Positions 26,572-35,694 of a stretch of 64,000 nt of DNA are shown one piece after another. A program made the translations under genes and the position numbers. Position 1 is the stretch's first letter. Each line of letters starts with the position of its first letter. The notes beneath the pieces are model-generated. The model did not search any database, was not told where the DNA came from, and saw only the letters and a list, made by a program, of their open reading frames with translations. The DNA lies in contig CAZYVI010000010.1 of NCBI GenBank assembly GCA_964651245.1, forward strand, positions 62,001 to 126,000. The letters run 5' to 3'. Source of the stretch: Avedoeria sp964651245. Lineage in GTDB: Bacteria > Chloroflexota > Anaerolineae > Epilineales > Epilineaceae.

Positions 26572-27261
26572 ATGCGCCCCGCCCTGCTCCTGCTCCACGG
26601 CGCCCTCGGCGCCGCCGACCAGCTCGCGCCGCTGGCCGAGCGCCTGGCCAGCGCGTTCGACGTCCACCGCCTCGACTTCGAGGGCCACGGCCCGCTCGCG
26701 CCGCCGGTGCGGCCGATGGCGATGGCCGCCCTCGCCGACGCGGTGCGCGACCACGTCGGCGCGCGCGGCCTGGCCCCGGCGCGGGTGTTCGGCTACAGCA
26801 TGGGCGGCTACGCGGCGCTGCTGTGCGCCCGGCGCCACCCGGGCACGATCGCGCGGCTGATGACGCTCGGCACCAAGCTGGCCTGGACGCCCGAGGTCGC
26901 GGCCCGCGAGGGCGGCTTCCTCGACGCGGCCCGGCTGCGCGAGCGCGCGCCCGGCTTCGCCGCCGAGCTGGCCGCGCGGCACGGCGAGCCGGGCTGGACG
27001 GCGCTGCTCGACGCCACCCGCGCGATGCTCCACGACCTCGGCGCCGCCCCGCCGCTCGGCCCCGACGACTGGCCGCACATCGCCTGCCCGGTCCGGCTGT
27101 GCGTGGGCGACCGCGACGCGACGGTGACGCTCGACGAGACGGCGGCCGCCTACCGCGCCCTGCCCGAGGGCCAGCTCGAGGTCGTCCCCGCCACGCCCCA
27201 CCCGCTCGAGCGCGTCGACGTCGACCGCCTGGCGGCGTCGATCGCGGCGTTCATGGGGTAG
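26572..27261 (+). CDS. Alpha/beta hydrolase
   Basis: 229 residues. The nucleophile elbow GYSMGG places Ser76; Asp180 or Asp182 in GDRDATV and His210 in TPHPLE complete the triad, and LLHGALG near the start forms the oxyanion hole. The small size and lack of a long lid recall MenH-like or carboxylesterase members. It starts one base after the preceding TAG stop, so it is likely co-transcribed with the secreted protein. The substrate is unknown. It ends convergent with the repeat protein at 27332. Confidence 0.82.
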   Translation: MRPALLLLHGALGAADQLAPLAERLASAFDVHRLDFEGHGPLAPPVRPMAMAALADAVRDHVGARGLAPARVFGYSMGGYAALLCARRHPGTIARLMTLGTKLAWTPEVAAREGGFLDAARLRERAPGFAAELAARHGEPGWTALLDATRAMLHDLGAAPPLGPDDWPHIACPVRLCVGDRDATVTLDETAAAYRALPEGQLEVVPATPHPLERVDVDRLAASIAAFMG

Positions 27262-27331
27262 GGCGACGTCGTCCACGCCAACTCCGCCCGCCGCCCCCTG
27301 GGCAACACCGTCGCCTCGCTCTGGCAGCGAC

Positions 27332-30300
27332 CTACCGCCGCGCCCCGCGCACCAGGTACGGCACGAAGACCGCGATCCGCACCGTCGCCTCGGCCACGGT
27401 GCGGTGGCCCGCCGGGTCGGTGTGCACGAGCTCGACCCGGCCGTAGCGGGCCAGCGAGGCGCCCGGGGTGCCGAAGCCGGGTGGGTCGGTCGTGAGCAGC
27501 GTGAACGCGCCGTCGGGGTCGGTGCGGACGGCGACGTTGACCGCCCCGCCGCCGTCGCGCGGCCAGAGCCGCAGCTGGGCGAGGCGGCCGGCGGCGCCGG
27601 CGCCGACCGGGACGCGGCCCGTCACGGCGCTCCGCCCGACGTCGAGCGCCAGCCGGAGGTCGGCCACCGTCATCGTCGCGGTCTCGGCGCCGATCACCGC
27701 GCCGACGACCTGCCCGGCCGCCGGGGCGGCGCCGGCGGCGCCCAGCGCCGCCTCGGCCCGCCCGGCCGTGTCGGTCGACGCCGTCGCCTCGCCGACGGCC
27801 GCGCCACCGGCCGCGGCCAGCGTCAGCCGCGCCGCGGCCAGCGGCATCGTCTCGAGCGCGACGCGGCCCTGGCCGACGTAGGCGGTGAGGCGCGCGATCC
27901 GGGCCAGCGCCCATTGGCGGTGGCCCTCGCCGTCGAGGAAGGCCACGGTGGCGCTCGTCCCGCCCAGGCCGTCGATGCCGCCGGGCAGCGCCAAGCGCCA
28001 GGCGCCGCCGGCGTCGGTCGTGGCGGCGACGTTGCGCGCCTGGCCGTTGCCGCCGACGACGCGCACCGCCAGCGCCGTCGAGACCGGGCCGCGGCCCTCG
28101 ATCGTCGTCGCTTCGGGGCCGCGCGCGATGCGGATCGCCAGGTCGTCGGCGGTCAGGGTGACGCGGCGGGCCTCGAACTCGGCCTCGACCGTGCGGCCGG
28201 CGGCGATCACGACCGGGCGGCCGGCCGCCTCGAGCCGGGCGTCGAACGCCTGGTCGTCGCCGGCGGTCGCGGCGCCGGTGCCCAGGACGGTGGCGCCGTC
28301 GCGCAGCGACGCCACGACGGCGCTGCGCGGCAGGGCGTAGCCCGCCACGGCGTTGCCGCCGACCTGGACGTCCAGATAGGGCAGGACGCGGTCGATGCGC
28401 GACCGGTCGCCGTTGGGGTAGCTGTAGGTGAGCTCGAGCCGGCTGGCCGCCCGCAGGTCGAGGTCCGGTGCGAACTCGGCGGCATAGGTCCCGACGGCCT
28501 CGATCGGTTGCGCCCGCTGGACGACGCCGTTGCCCTGCCCCGCCGGCGGCCGCGCGCGGACGGTGACGGTGCCACCGGCCGTGGCCTCGCCGTAGACCCG
28601 CTCGCGCACCGTGTCCCATTCGATGCCCAGCGCCGGCACCGTCATCTCCTTGCTGGCGCCGTTGAAGGCGATGCGGACGCGGTCGCCCGGCTGCGGGAAG
28701 ACGCGGCGGCCGGCGGCGTCCGTCAGATCGGCTTCGAACTGGCCCAGGAAGCTCGCCGTGTCGGTCCCAGCGCCCTTGGCCCCGCCGCTGGGGCCGAGCA
28801 ACGTCGCCGTCACCTCGGCCCCGCCGGCCGCGCTGCCGTCGACGCGGCCGGCCTCGGGCCAGACCCGGATCGACGACGCGGCGGTGGCCAGCGTGATCGT
28901 GTGGCCGGCCGGCACCGTCTGCGTGACCTCGACGCCGACGCCGCCGACGAGGTCGAACGCGCCGGCGAAGTCGGCGCTGTAGCGCCCGGCGGCGTCGGCG
29001 GTGACGTCGCGCGCGGCGGTGAAGAACAGCAGCGCCGCCGTGACGCGCAGCGACGCGCCGGCCGGCGCCTGGCCGGCGACGGTGTCGGCGCTGACGTCGA
29101 CGTCGGCGGTGAGGACCGGGATCGGGAGGTCGATCCGCTCGGCGCCCTGGCGGAACTCGAGGACGTCGGTCGGGCGGACGTCGACGGCGTCGCCCTGGAT
29201 GCCCGCCAGCGTCGCCGCCAGCTCGGCGCCGCCGCCGAAGAAGCCGCCGGCGTCGACCTCGACCGCCGCGCTGGCCTTGAAGCCGCCGCGGGCGTCCTTG
29301 AGCGTCAGCCGGACACCCTCGCCGGGCGTCGCCACGCCGGTCACCGCCGGCTGGCCGATCCGCACCGCCAGGCGCGTCACCGCCCAGGCGCGCGTCACCG
29401 TGACGTCGAGGCCGTCGCGCGGCTCGGTGATCGCCAACTGTCCGGTCGTGCCGGCCACGAGGTCGGCCTGGCCGGCGAACGCGACCTCCCAGCGGCCGTC
29501 GGCGCCGGCCGTCGCGCTGCCGGCGGGCGCATTGCCGCCGCCGCCGACCGTCACCCGCACGGCGATGCCGGCCGGCGCGCGGCCGCGCACCACGTCGGCG
29601 GCCGCGTCGGGGGCCACATCGAGCGGCGGCACGTCGTAGTCGACGGTCGCCTCGCCGGCCGTGGCCAGCCGCAGCCGGTCGCCCGGCCGGACCGCCACCG
29701 CGGCGCCCGCGTCGTCGGCGACGGTTGCCGACCACAGGCCCAGGAAGCCGGCCGTCGCCTCGCCCCGCCCGACGACGGCGTCGCGCCGGCGCAGCTCGAC
29801 GGCGACGCGCGCCCCGACCGGTGCGACGCCGCCGACGGTGGCGTCGTAGAGCCGGATCGCCAGCTGCGCCGTCAGCGGCCGCTCGGCGCGGAACGTGAAC
29901 GGCCCGCGCGGCAGATCGAGCCGCAGCGTCGTGCCGGCCTCGACGTCGTAGCGGCCGGCGAAGTCGACGGCGAACCGCCCGCCGGCGTCGGCCACCGCGC
30001 CCTGGGCCACGGCGTCGAAGCCGAGGCCGCCCTGGACGGTGACGGTGACCGCCGCGCCGGCCGGCGCCGTGCCGGTCACGCGGTCGGCCGCGGCATCGCC
30101 GCTGACGGCCAGCGCCGGCACCGTGTCGGCGATCTGCGCCGCGCCCGAGCGCACCGCGACGCGATCGCCGGCCGCCACCGGGGCCGGCTGGCCGTCGGCG
30201 TCGACGGCGTCGAGGCTCCAGAGCCCCAGCAGGGGCAGCGCCCGCCCGGCCGCGGCGCCCTTGAGCCCGCCGCCCGGCGCCGCGACCTCGACGGCCACCT

Positions 30301-30481
30301 CGGCGCCCGCGCCGGCCTGGCCGGCGACGGTGTGGCGGCCGAGCGTGACGACGGCGCGGAGCCCGTCGGTCGCCTGCGCCAGCGGCCGGGCTAGGGCCGG
30401 CGGGGCGGACGGCGCGAGGAGGGCGACGGCCAAGGCGGCCGCGATGGCGGCGCGGCGGGCGGCGATCCAGGGCGGGCGCAT
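27332..30481 (-). CDS. Large secreted protein of tandem Ig-like repeats
   Basis: 1049 residues. The signal peptide runs to about PPALA-RP (residues 1-31). The mature part is a chain of two alternating beta-sandwich modules, about 165 residues per pair and five to six pairs. One module has PGDRVRI or PTDVLEF near its end and the other APAGA..V....ADAAGRYSADFAGAFDL. The C-terminus is AVFVPYLVRGARR, a variant of the LP...R tail. The same module pair makes up the lipoprotein at 9893-12130. CAGGAG lies 6 bases before the ATG at 30481; the in-frame ATG at 30526 overlaps the hisS promoter and is rejected. The repeats suggest an extended adhesin or surface layer protein; function is unproven. Confidence 0.78.
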   Translation of the reverse strand: MRPPWIAARRAAIAAALAVALLAPSAPPALARPLAQATDGLRAVVTLGRHTVAGQAGAGAEVAVEVAAPGGGLKGAAAGRALPLLGLWSLDAVDADGQPAPVAAGDRVAVRSGAAQIADTVPALAVSGDAAADRVTGTAPAGAAVTVTVQGGLGFDAVAQGAVADAGGRFAVDFAGRYDVEAGTTLRLDLPRGPFTFRAERPLTAQLAIRLYDATVGGVAPVGARVAVELRRRDAVVGRGEATAGFLGLWSATVADDAGAAVAVRPGDRLRLATAGEATVDYDVPPLDVAPDAAADVVRGRAPAGIAVRVTVGGGGNAPAGSATAGADGRWEVAFAGQADLVAGTTGQLAITEPRDGLDVTVTRAWAVTRLAVRIGQPAVTGVATPGEGVRLTLKDARGGFKASAAVEVDAGGFFGGGAELAATLAGIQGDAVDVRPTDVLEFRQGAERIDLPIPVLTADVDVSADTVAGQAPAGASLRVTAALLFFTAARDVTADAAGRYSADFAGAFDLVGGVGVEVTQTVPAGHTITLATAASSIRVWPEAGRVDGSAAGGAEVTATLLGPSGGAKGAGTDTASFLGQFEADLTDAAGRRVFPQPGDRVRIAFNGASKEMTVPALGIEWDTVRERVYGEATAGGTVTVRARPPAGQGNGVVQRAQPIEAVGTYAAEFAPDLDLRAASRLELTYSYPNGDRSRIDRVLPYLDVQVGGNAVAGYALPRSAVVASLRDGATVLGTGAATAGDDQAFDARLEAAGRPVVIAAGRTVEAEFEARRVTLTADDLAIRIARGPEATTIEGRGPVSTALAVRVVGGNGQARNVAATTDAGGAWRLALPGGIDGLGGTSATVAFLDGEGHRQWALARIARLTAYVGQGRVALETMPLAAARLTLAAAGGAAVGEATASTDTAGRAEAALGAAGAAPAAGQVVGAVIGAETATMTVADLRLALDVGRSAVTGRVPVGAGAAGRLAQLRLWPRDGGGAVNVAVRTDPDGAFTLLTTDPPGFGTPGASLARYGRVELVHTDPAGHRTVAEATVRIAVFVPYLVRGARR

Positions 30482-30527
30482 CGTCGTCTCCTGCGGGGCC
30501 GGCGGTGGGGACGGCAAGGATAGCATC

Positions 30528-30533
30528 TATAAT
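30528..30533 (+). promoter_or_regulatory. -10 box TATAAT, 8 bases before hisS
   Basis: A perfect TATAAT within the hisS/repeat-protein intergenic space, 8 bases before ATG 30542 and with no ribosome site between. A leaderless or 1-2 base leader transcript is predicted. Confidence 0.6.
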
Positions 30534-30541
30534 CGCCGCCC

Positions 30542-31813
30542 ATGACCGCCTTCCAGCGCCCGACCGGCACCCAGGACATCCTGCCCGACGACCAGGCCTA
30601 TTGGCGCTGGATCGTGGCCACGGCCCAGGCGACGGCGGCGCGCTACGGCTGCCAGCCGATCGACGTGCCGCTTTACGAGCACACCGAGCTCTTCGCCCGC
30701 GGCGTCGGCACTGGGACGGACATCGTCGAGAAGGAGATGTTCACCTTCCGGCCGCGGCCCGAGAGCGATTCGATCACGCTGCGGCCGGAGTTCACGGCGG
30801 GCATCGCGCGGGCCTACCTGCAAAACGGCATGGGCTCGTGGCCGCAGCCGGTGCGCCTGGTGACCTTCGGGCCCGTGTTCCGCTACGAGCGGCCGCAGGC
30901 CAACCGATTCCGGCAGCACAGCCAGTTCAACGTCGAGATCATCGGCGAGGCCGACGCCGTCGTCGACTTCGAGGTGATGGCGCTGCTGTGGGACTACTTC
31001 TCGGCCCTTGGCCTGACCGGGCTGCGCTTCCAGCTGAACTCGATCGGCAGCCCGCCCGCCCGGCGGGCGTACGTGACCGACGTCCTGGTGCCCTACCTCG
31101 GCCGCCGCTACGCCGAGCTGCCCGAGGTCGATCGCGAGCGGCTGGCGAAGAACCCGCTGCGCGTGCTCGACAGCAAGGAGCCGCCGACGCAGCCCGTCAT
31201 CGCCGACGCGCCGCGCCTGTCGGACCACCTCGACGCCGAGAGCCAGGCCCACTTCGACGACCTGCGCCGCTACCTCGACCTGGCCGGCCTGGCCTACGAC
31301 CTCAACCCGACGCTCGTGCGCGGCCTCGACTACTACGCCCGGACGGTGTTCGAGATCCATGTGGCGGGCATCGGCGCCCAGAGCGCGCTGTGCGGCGGCG
31401 GCCGCTACGACGGCCTCGTCGAGCTCCTCGGCGGCCCGCCGACGCCCGGCGTCGGCTTCGGCAGCGGCATCGAGCGCTGTGTGGCCGTTCTGAAGCAGTT
31501 CGAGATCCCGCCGCCGCCGCTCGGCGCGCCGGCGGTGTGGTTCGTCTACTTCGACGCCGCCACCAAGGACGCCTGCGTCGCCGCCGCGGTGGCGCTGCGG
31601 CGCGCCGGCGTCGCGGCGGCGATGTCGCCCGGCTCCAAGGGGATGCGCAAGCAGCTCGGCGACGCCTCGGCCGCCGGCGCGCGCTACGCCGCCATCCTCG
31701 GCGGCGACGAGCTGGCCGCCGGGACGGTGACCCTCAAGGACCTGGCCAGCGGCGAGCAGCGCGTGGTGGCGCGCGCGGCGCTGGCGGGCGCGGTGGCGAC
31801 GCCGACTGCCTAG
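30542..31813 (+). CDS. hisS: Histidyl-tRNA synthetase
   Basis: 423 residues, the normal length. It charges tRNA-His. Class II motifs are present: TGTDIVEKEMFTF and RPEFTAGIARAYLQ (motif 2 region), the histidine A motif GLDYYARTVFEI (about 261-272), and GGGRYDGL (motif 3 region). A C-terminal anticodon-binding domain (about 325-420) follows. Its TAG stop overlaps that of the convergent tyrosine phenol-lyase gene in the palindrome CTAG. Confidence 0.96.
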   Translation: MTAFQRPTGTQDILPDDQAYWRWIVATAQATAARYGCQPIDVPLYEHTELFARGVGTGTDIVEKEMFTFRPRPESDSITLRPEFTAGIARAYLQNGMGSWPQPVRLVTFGPVFRYERPQANRFRQHSQFNVEIIGEADAVVDFEVMALLWDYFSALGLTGLRFQLNSIGSPPARRAYVTDVLVPYLGRRYAELPEVDRERLAKNPLRVLDSKEPPTQPVIADAPRLSDHLDAESQAHFDDLRRYLDLAGLAYDLNPTLVRGLDYYARTVFEIHVAGIGAQSALCGGGRYDGLVELLGGPPTPGVGFGSGIERCVAVLKQFEIPPPPLGAPAVWFVYFDAATKDACVAAAVALRRAGVAAAMSPGSKGMRKQLGDASAAGARYAAILGGDELAAGTVTLKDLASGEQRVVARAALAGAVATPTA

Positions 31814-33279
31814 CGCGGCTCGAACCGGGCCTGGAAGAACCTCAGGTACGTCGGCTCGTAGGTCATCCGCAGGCCGCGCGCCGCGTCGCGCTGGTCGTGG
31901 ACGGCCTTGACGGACTCGGCCACCACGTCCATGTGGGCCTGGGTGTAGACGCGGCGCGGGACCGTCAGCCGGGTCAACTCGAGCGCCGGGCGGTTGTGGT
32001 CGCCGGTCACGGGGTCGCGGCCGGCGCTGACGATGCCGCGCTCCATCGCCCGGATCCCGCCGTCGCGGTAGAGCTCGGCCGCCAGCAGCTGGGCCGGAAA
32101 CTGGTCCTGGGCCAGGTGCGCGTAGAACGCGCGGGCGTCGAGGAACACGGCATGGCCGCCGATCGGGCGGACGATCGGGATGTCCCAGTCGGCCAGCAGC
32201 TCGCCCAGGTAGCGCACCTGGCCGATCCGCGACCGGATGTAGTCGTCCTGCATCGACTCCTCGATGCCGATCGCCATCGCCTCCATGTCGCGCCCGGCCA
32301 GGCCGCCGTAGGTGTGGAGCCCTTCATAGACGACGACGAGGTTGCGCAACGCCTCGCCCAGCCCGTCGTCGTTCACCGCCACCCAGCCGCCGATGTTCAC
32401 CAGGCTGTCCTTCTTGGCGCTCATCCAGGCGCCGTCGGTGAGGTCGCACAGCGCGCGGACGATGGCCGCGATCGGCCGGTCGGCCATGCCGGGCTCGCGC
32501 TCCTGGATGAAGAACGCGTTCTCGACGATCCGGGTGGCGTCGAGGTAGAGCTTGAGGCCGTGCCGGTCGCACAGCGCCCGCAGCGCCGTCACGCCGGCCA
32601 GGCTCACCGGCTGCCCGCCGGCCATGTTCACCGTGCCCGCCAGGCTGACGTAGGCGATGTCGGCCGCGCCCTCGCGCGCGATGACCGCCTCGAGCTTGGC
32701 GAGGTCGATGTCGCCCTTGAACGGGTGCGGGTCGCGCGGGTCGTGCGCCGCGTCGCCGATGACGTCGACGAAGCGGCCGCCGGCCAGCTCCTGGTGCAGC
32801 CGGGTGGTGGTGAAGTACATGTTGCCCGGGACCACCTGGCCGGGCCGGATCGCGGCGCGGCTGATCAGGTGCTCGGCGCCGCGGCCCTGGTGGGTAGGGA
32901 CCACGTGGCGGTAGCCGTAGAACCGCTGGATCGTCTCTTCGAGCCGGTAGAAGTTGCGGCTGCCGGCATACGCCTCGTCGCCCAGCATCATCCCGGCCCA
33001 CTGCCGATCGCTCATCGCGTTCGTGCCGCTGTCTGTGAGCAGGTCGATCGTCACGTCGTCCGACCGCAGCAAGAACGTGTTGTAGCCGGCCTCGGCCAGG
33101 GCGCGCTCGCGCGCGGCGCGGGTCGTCACCGGCAGCGGCTCGACGACCTTGATCTTCCAGGGCTCGGCCCACGAGCGGCGGCCGAACTGCTGGCCCATGG
33201 TGCGCGGCGGCCACGGCTCGGGGCGGGCTTCGGCCGGCGGGACGGCGGCGGGCGGGGCGGCGGGCTGCGGGTCGGTCAT
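31810..33279 (-). CDS. tpl: Tyrosine phenol-lyase
   Basis: 489 residues, PLP-dependent beta-eliminating lyase that splits tyrosine into phenol, pyruvate and ammonia. Several tyrosine-specific residues separate it from tryptophanase: TDSGTNAMSDRQWAG, MERGIVSAGR with the Arg equivalent to Arg381, and LRFFQARF, where tryptophanase has LRHF. The PLP lysine lies in MSAKKDSLVNIGG. GGGAG precedes the ATG at 33279; an upstream in-frame ATG (33351) starts within the neighbouring gene and is rejected. It is convergent to hisS with a four-base overlap of the stop codons. A Pro/Ala-rich N-terminus of about 25 residues is extra. Confidence 0.88.
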   Translation of the reverse strand: MTDPQPAAPPAAVPPAEARPEPWPPRTMGQQFGRRSWAEPWKIKVVEPLPVTTRAARERALAEAGYNTFLLRSDDVTIDLLTDSGTNAMSDRQWAGMMLGDEAYAGSRNFYRLEETIQRFYGYRHVVPTHQGRGAEHLISRAAIRPGQVVPGNMYFTTTRLHQELAGGRFVDVIGDAAHDPRDPHPFKGDIDLAKLEAVIAREGAADIAYVSLAGTVNMAGGQPVSLAGVTALRALCDRHGLKLYLDATRIVENAFFIQEREPGMADRPIAAIVRALCDLTDGAWMSAKKDSLVNIGGWVAVNDDGLGEALRNLVVVYEGLHTYGGLAGRDMEAMAIGIEESMQDDYIRSRIGQVRYLGELLADWDIPIVRPIGGHAVFLDARAFYAHLAQDQFPAQLLAAELYRDGGIRAMERGIVSAGRDPVTGDHNRPALELTRLTVPRRVYTQAHMDVVAESVKAVHDQRDAARGLRMTYEPTYLRFFQARFEPR

Positions 33280-33298
33280 TCCATCTCCCTCGGTCGGA

Positions 33299-34225
33299 TC
33301 AGTTGTCCGGCGCGCCGGCTTCGATCCAGCGCCGGATCGTGGCGATGTCATCGTCGGACAGGCGCACGCCGCCGGGGGGCATGTACGGCGCCAGCTGGCG
33401 CGACACCTTGCGGTACAGCAGGCTGGCCTGCGGGTCGCCCGGCACGATGGACGGCCCGCTGTTTCCGCCGGCCATCAACGAGGCGTAGCTCTCGAGGTTG
33501 AGCCCGGCCACATAGCCGTGGCAGGTCCGGCAGTCGCGGCTGAAGATCGGCAGCACCGCGCCCTGGAAGCTGACCGCCTCGGGGTCGGGCTCCGGCGTGC
33601 CGTCATCGACCGCTGCCACCGCCCACGGCCGCGGCCCGTCGAGGCCGTAGGCGCCGGTGACGCGGACGAGGTCGAAGAGGTCGATGCAGCCGCTGTCGTC
33701 GAGGTCGGCCAGCGGCTCGAAGTCGGGGTCGGCGGCGCACTGGCGGTAGTGGGCCGCCACGCGCACCAGGTCGAACAGGTCGACGCGGTCGTTGCCGTCG
33801 GCGTCGCCGGCCGGCAGCGCGACGGCGGCCATCGTCGTGCGCCCGCCGGCGCGGCACGGGACGTCGTCGGCCGCGGCGCTGAGGTGCCGCGGCCGGACGG
33901 CCGTCAGCCGCACCATCCCCGCCGCCACGCCGATCAGCGCGAAGCGCCCGGCGGCGTCCGTCGTGGCCGACGGACCGTCGGTCCCGGCCTGGACGACGAC
34001 GCCGCCGTGGTCGCCGCCGCCCCAGCGCTCGACCGTCCCGACGATGTCGCACCCGCCGGCCGCCTGCCGCGGCGGCGCGGCCGCGGCGGGCGCGGCCCGC
34101 TGGCGCGCGGCGACGGCCGCGACGGCCACGGCCGCGGCGACGGCCCAGCGCGCCGCGGCGACGCTCGCGACGGCGGCCGTTCGGTCCCGTCCGTTGCAGC
34201 GGGCGGTGCGGGCGGGTCGGGCCAT
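33299..34225 (-). CDS. Secreted dockerin-cytochrome c protein
   Basis: 308 residues. A hydrophobic signal region (about 17-40) and a beta-rich carboxypeptidase-regulatory-like segment (60-115) precede a type I dockerin pair, DADGNDRVDLFDLVRV (141-156) and DLDDSGCIDLFDLVRV (174-189), with the usual calcium-binding Asp/Asn pattern. The C-terminal domain has heme-binding CRTCH (Cys232-His236) and MPPGG (Met282, a probable axial ligand), as in planctomycete-type cytochromes. It lies 19 bases upstream of the tyrosine phenol-lyase start on the same strand, so the two may be co-transcribed. Combining a dockerin with a c-type heme is unusual. Confidence 0.8.
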   Translation of the reverse strand: MARPARTARCNGRDRTAAVASVAAARWAVAAAVAVAAVAARQRAAPAAAAPPRQAAGGCDIVGTVERWGGGDHGGVVVQAGTDGPSATTDAAGRFALIGVAAGMVRLTAVRPRHLSAAADDVPCRAGGRTTMAAVALPAGDADGNDRVDLFDLVRVAAHYRQCAADPDFEPLADLDDSGCIDLFDLVRVTGAYGLDGPRPWAVAAVDDGTPEPDPEAVSFQGAVLPIFSRDCRTCHGYVAGLNLESYASLMAGGNSGPSIVPGDPQASLLYRKVSRQLAPYMPPGGVRLSDDDIATIRRWIEAGAPDN

Positions 34226-34346
34226 GGGCGGATCTCCCGGGTTCGGTCAGGGCGCGCCGGTCGCACGACGACCACCGGGGACGGGCTCATGCCCACCGCC
34301 GCGGCCACCGCGCGCGTACAGCGTGGCCGCCGCCGGCCGCGGCGAC

Positions 34347-34362
34347 GTTGCGCCAGCGCAAC
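34347..34362 (+). promoter_or_regulatory. Inverted repeat GTTGC-N6-GCAAC, possible operator
   Basis: A 16-bp dyad in the divergent spacer between the dockerin-cytochrome gene and the membrane protein gene at 34419. The same GTTGC-N6-GCAAC dyad occurs at 42491-42506, suggesting a shared regulator. Confidence 0.4.
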
Positions 34363-34418
34363 CTGGGACGGCGGGATCGGGTGTACTCTGGCGGTTGCGG
34401 CACTGGAGGCGCCCGACG

Positions 34419-35606
34419 ATGCCCCGCCCCTATCGACTCATGCTCGCGCTCTTCGCGGCCCTCGGCGCGCTGGCGGCCCTCGACGCCGCGCTGGCGGCGC
34501 TGGGGGTTACGCCGTTCCTCACCGGCCTGCGCTGGCTGCGGGTGCATGCCGTGACGCTCGGGCTCGTGACCGAGGCCGCGTTCGGGCTGCTGCCCGCGAT
34601 GGCCGCGCGCCGGGCCGGCCGCCCTCGGCCGCCCGACGACCACGGCCGCTGGCTCCTCCTCCACGCCGGCCTCGTGGCGCTGCTCGTCGGCATCCCGCTC
34701 GTCCGCCCGCCGATGATCGCCGTGGGCGGCCTGCTGGTGCTGGCCGCAGCGCTGTGGCTGGCGCAGGACGTGGCGCGCCTCGGGCGCCCGGCCGCGGCCG
34801 GCGCGGCGCACCGCTGGCGGGCCGACGGCCAGGCGTACGCCCTGACGGCGCTGGCCTTCCTGGCCGTCGGAGCGCTGGTGGGTACCGGGCTGTGGATCGG
34901 CTGGGGGCCGTGGCTCGGCATCGCCGTGCCCAAGGAGACCCACGTCCACGCCGTGGTCTGGGGCTTTGCGTCGCTGTTCGTGGCCGGGCTGGCGGTCGAT
35001 CTCGCCGCCCAGGCCGCGCCGGCGGGCGGGGGGCGCGGGACCGCCGGGCCGTGGGCGCTGATCGCCGCCGGCGCCGCGGCGCTGCTGGCGGCGCCATGGC
35101 TGGGCGACGCCAACGGCCTCATGGTCGGCGGCATCGTCGTCTATGCCGTCGGGACGCTGTGGCTGGCCGCGGCGGTCCTGCGCCCGCTCGCCCGGCCGTT
35201 CGGGCCCGGCGCGGCCCATCTGCTCACGGGCTATCTCTGGATCCTCGTCCCGGCCGGCGCGCTGCCGTTCGTGGTGCTCGGCAGCGGCGGCCTGCCGGTG
35301 GCGCGGGTCGAGTCGGTCGGGCCGTCGATCCTGGCCTACGGCTGGCTGCTGCAGGTCGTCATCGCGCTGCTCCCGCCGGCGGCCGACCGGGCGGACGGCG
35401 GCTCAGGTGCGCCCGACGCGACCGGCGACGTGGCCGCGCTCGGCGGGACGTGGCCCAGCTGGGTGGCCGTCAACGGTTGCGCCGCGGCGCTCGTGGCCAG
35501 CATCGCCCTGCCGGCCCACGAGGCGCAGCTGGGCGCGCTGGCGTTCGCCCTCCTCGCGGCGGTGCTGGCGGGCCTGGCGGTGCGGCTGGCGCGGCGGATG
35601 GGCTGA
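34419..35606 (+). CDS. Polytopic membrane protein, NnrS/heme-copper-like
   Basis: 395 residues, about 12 predicted membrane helices. Histidines sit in membrane-helix contexts resembling NnrS or oxidase subunit I-like families: VHAVTLGLVTEAAFGLLP, KETHVHAVVWGF and AAHLLTGYLWILVP. A heme- or copper-binding role is inferred from these, not established. GGAGG lies 8 bases before the ATG, and a -10-like TACTCT is at 34384-34389. It is divergent from the dockerin-cytochrome gene across a 193-base spacer holding a dyad. NnrS-type proteins relate to nitric oxide stress, which would fit the NOR-like operon at 18-21 kb, but the link is speculative. Confidence 0.6.
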   Translation: MPRPYRLMLALFAALGALAALDAALAALGVTPFLTGLRWLRVHAVTLGLVTEAAFGLLPAMAARRAGRPRPPDDHGRWLLLHAGLVALLVGIPLVRPPMIAVGGLLVLAAALWLAQDVARLGRPAAAGAAHRWRADGQAYALTALAFLAVGALVGTGLWIGWGPWLGIAVPKETHVHAVVWGFASLFVAGLAVDLAAQAAPAGGGRGTAGPWALIAAGAAALLAAPWLGDANGLMVGGIVVYAVGTLWLAAAVLRPLARPFGPGAAHLLTGYLWILVPAGALPFVVLGSGGLPVARVESVGPSILAYGWLLQVVIALLPPAADRADGGSGAPDATGDVAALGGTWPSWVAVNGCAAALVASIALPAHEAQLGALAFALLAAVLAGLAVRLARRMG

Positions 35607-35627
35607 GCGGTTCTCGCCCGCCGGGCG

Positions 35628-35633
35628 TAGAAT
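35628..35633 (+). promoter_or_regulatory. -10-like TAGAAT before the 35695 gene
   Basis: TAGAAT would place the transcription start near 35640, giving a leader of about 55 bases before GTG 35695. No -35 is clear. Confidence 0.3.
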
Positions 35634-35694
35634 CGCTCTCGCGTCGACCGTCGGCGCCGCCGGCCCAGGCCGGCGACCGCTCGCCGAGGCCCGC

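Noticed and set aside
27404..30394. 996-codon plus-strand frame opposite the repeat protein
   Set aside because: The product is low-complexity Arg/Ala/Gly/Asp; the minus frame carries a signal peptide, repeats and a ribosome site.
34226..34418. tRNA or small RNA in the divergent spacer
   Set aside because: No cloverleaf, only a dyad and a -10-like box.
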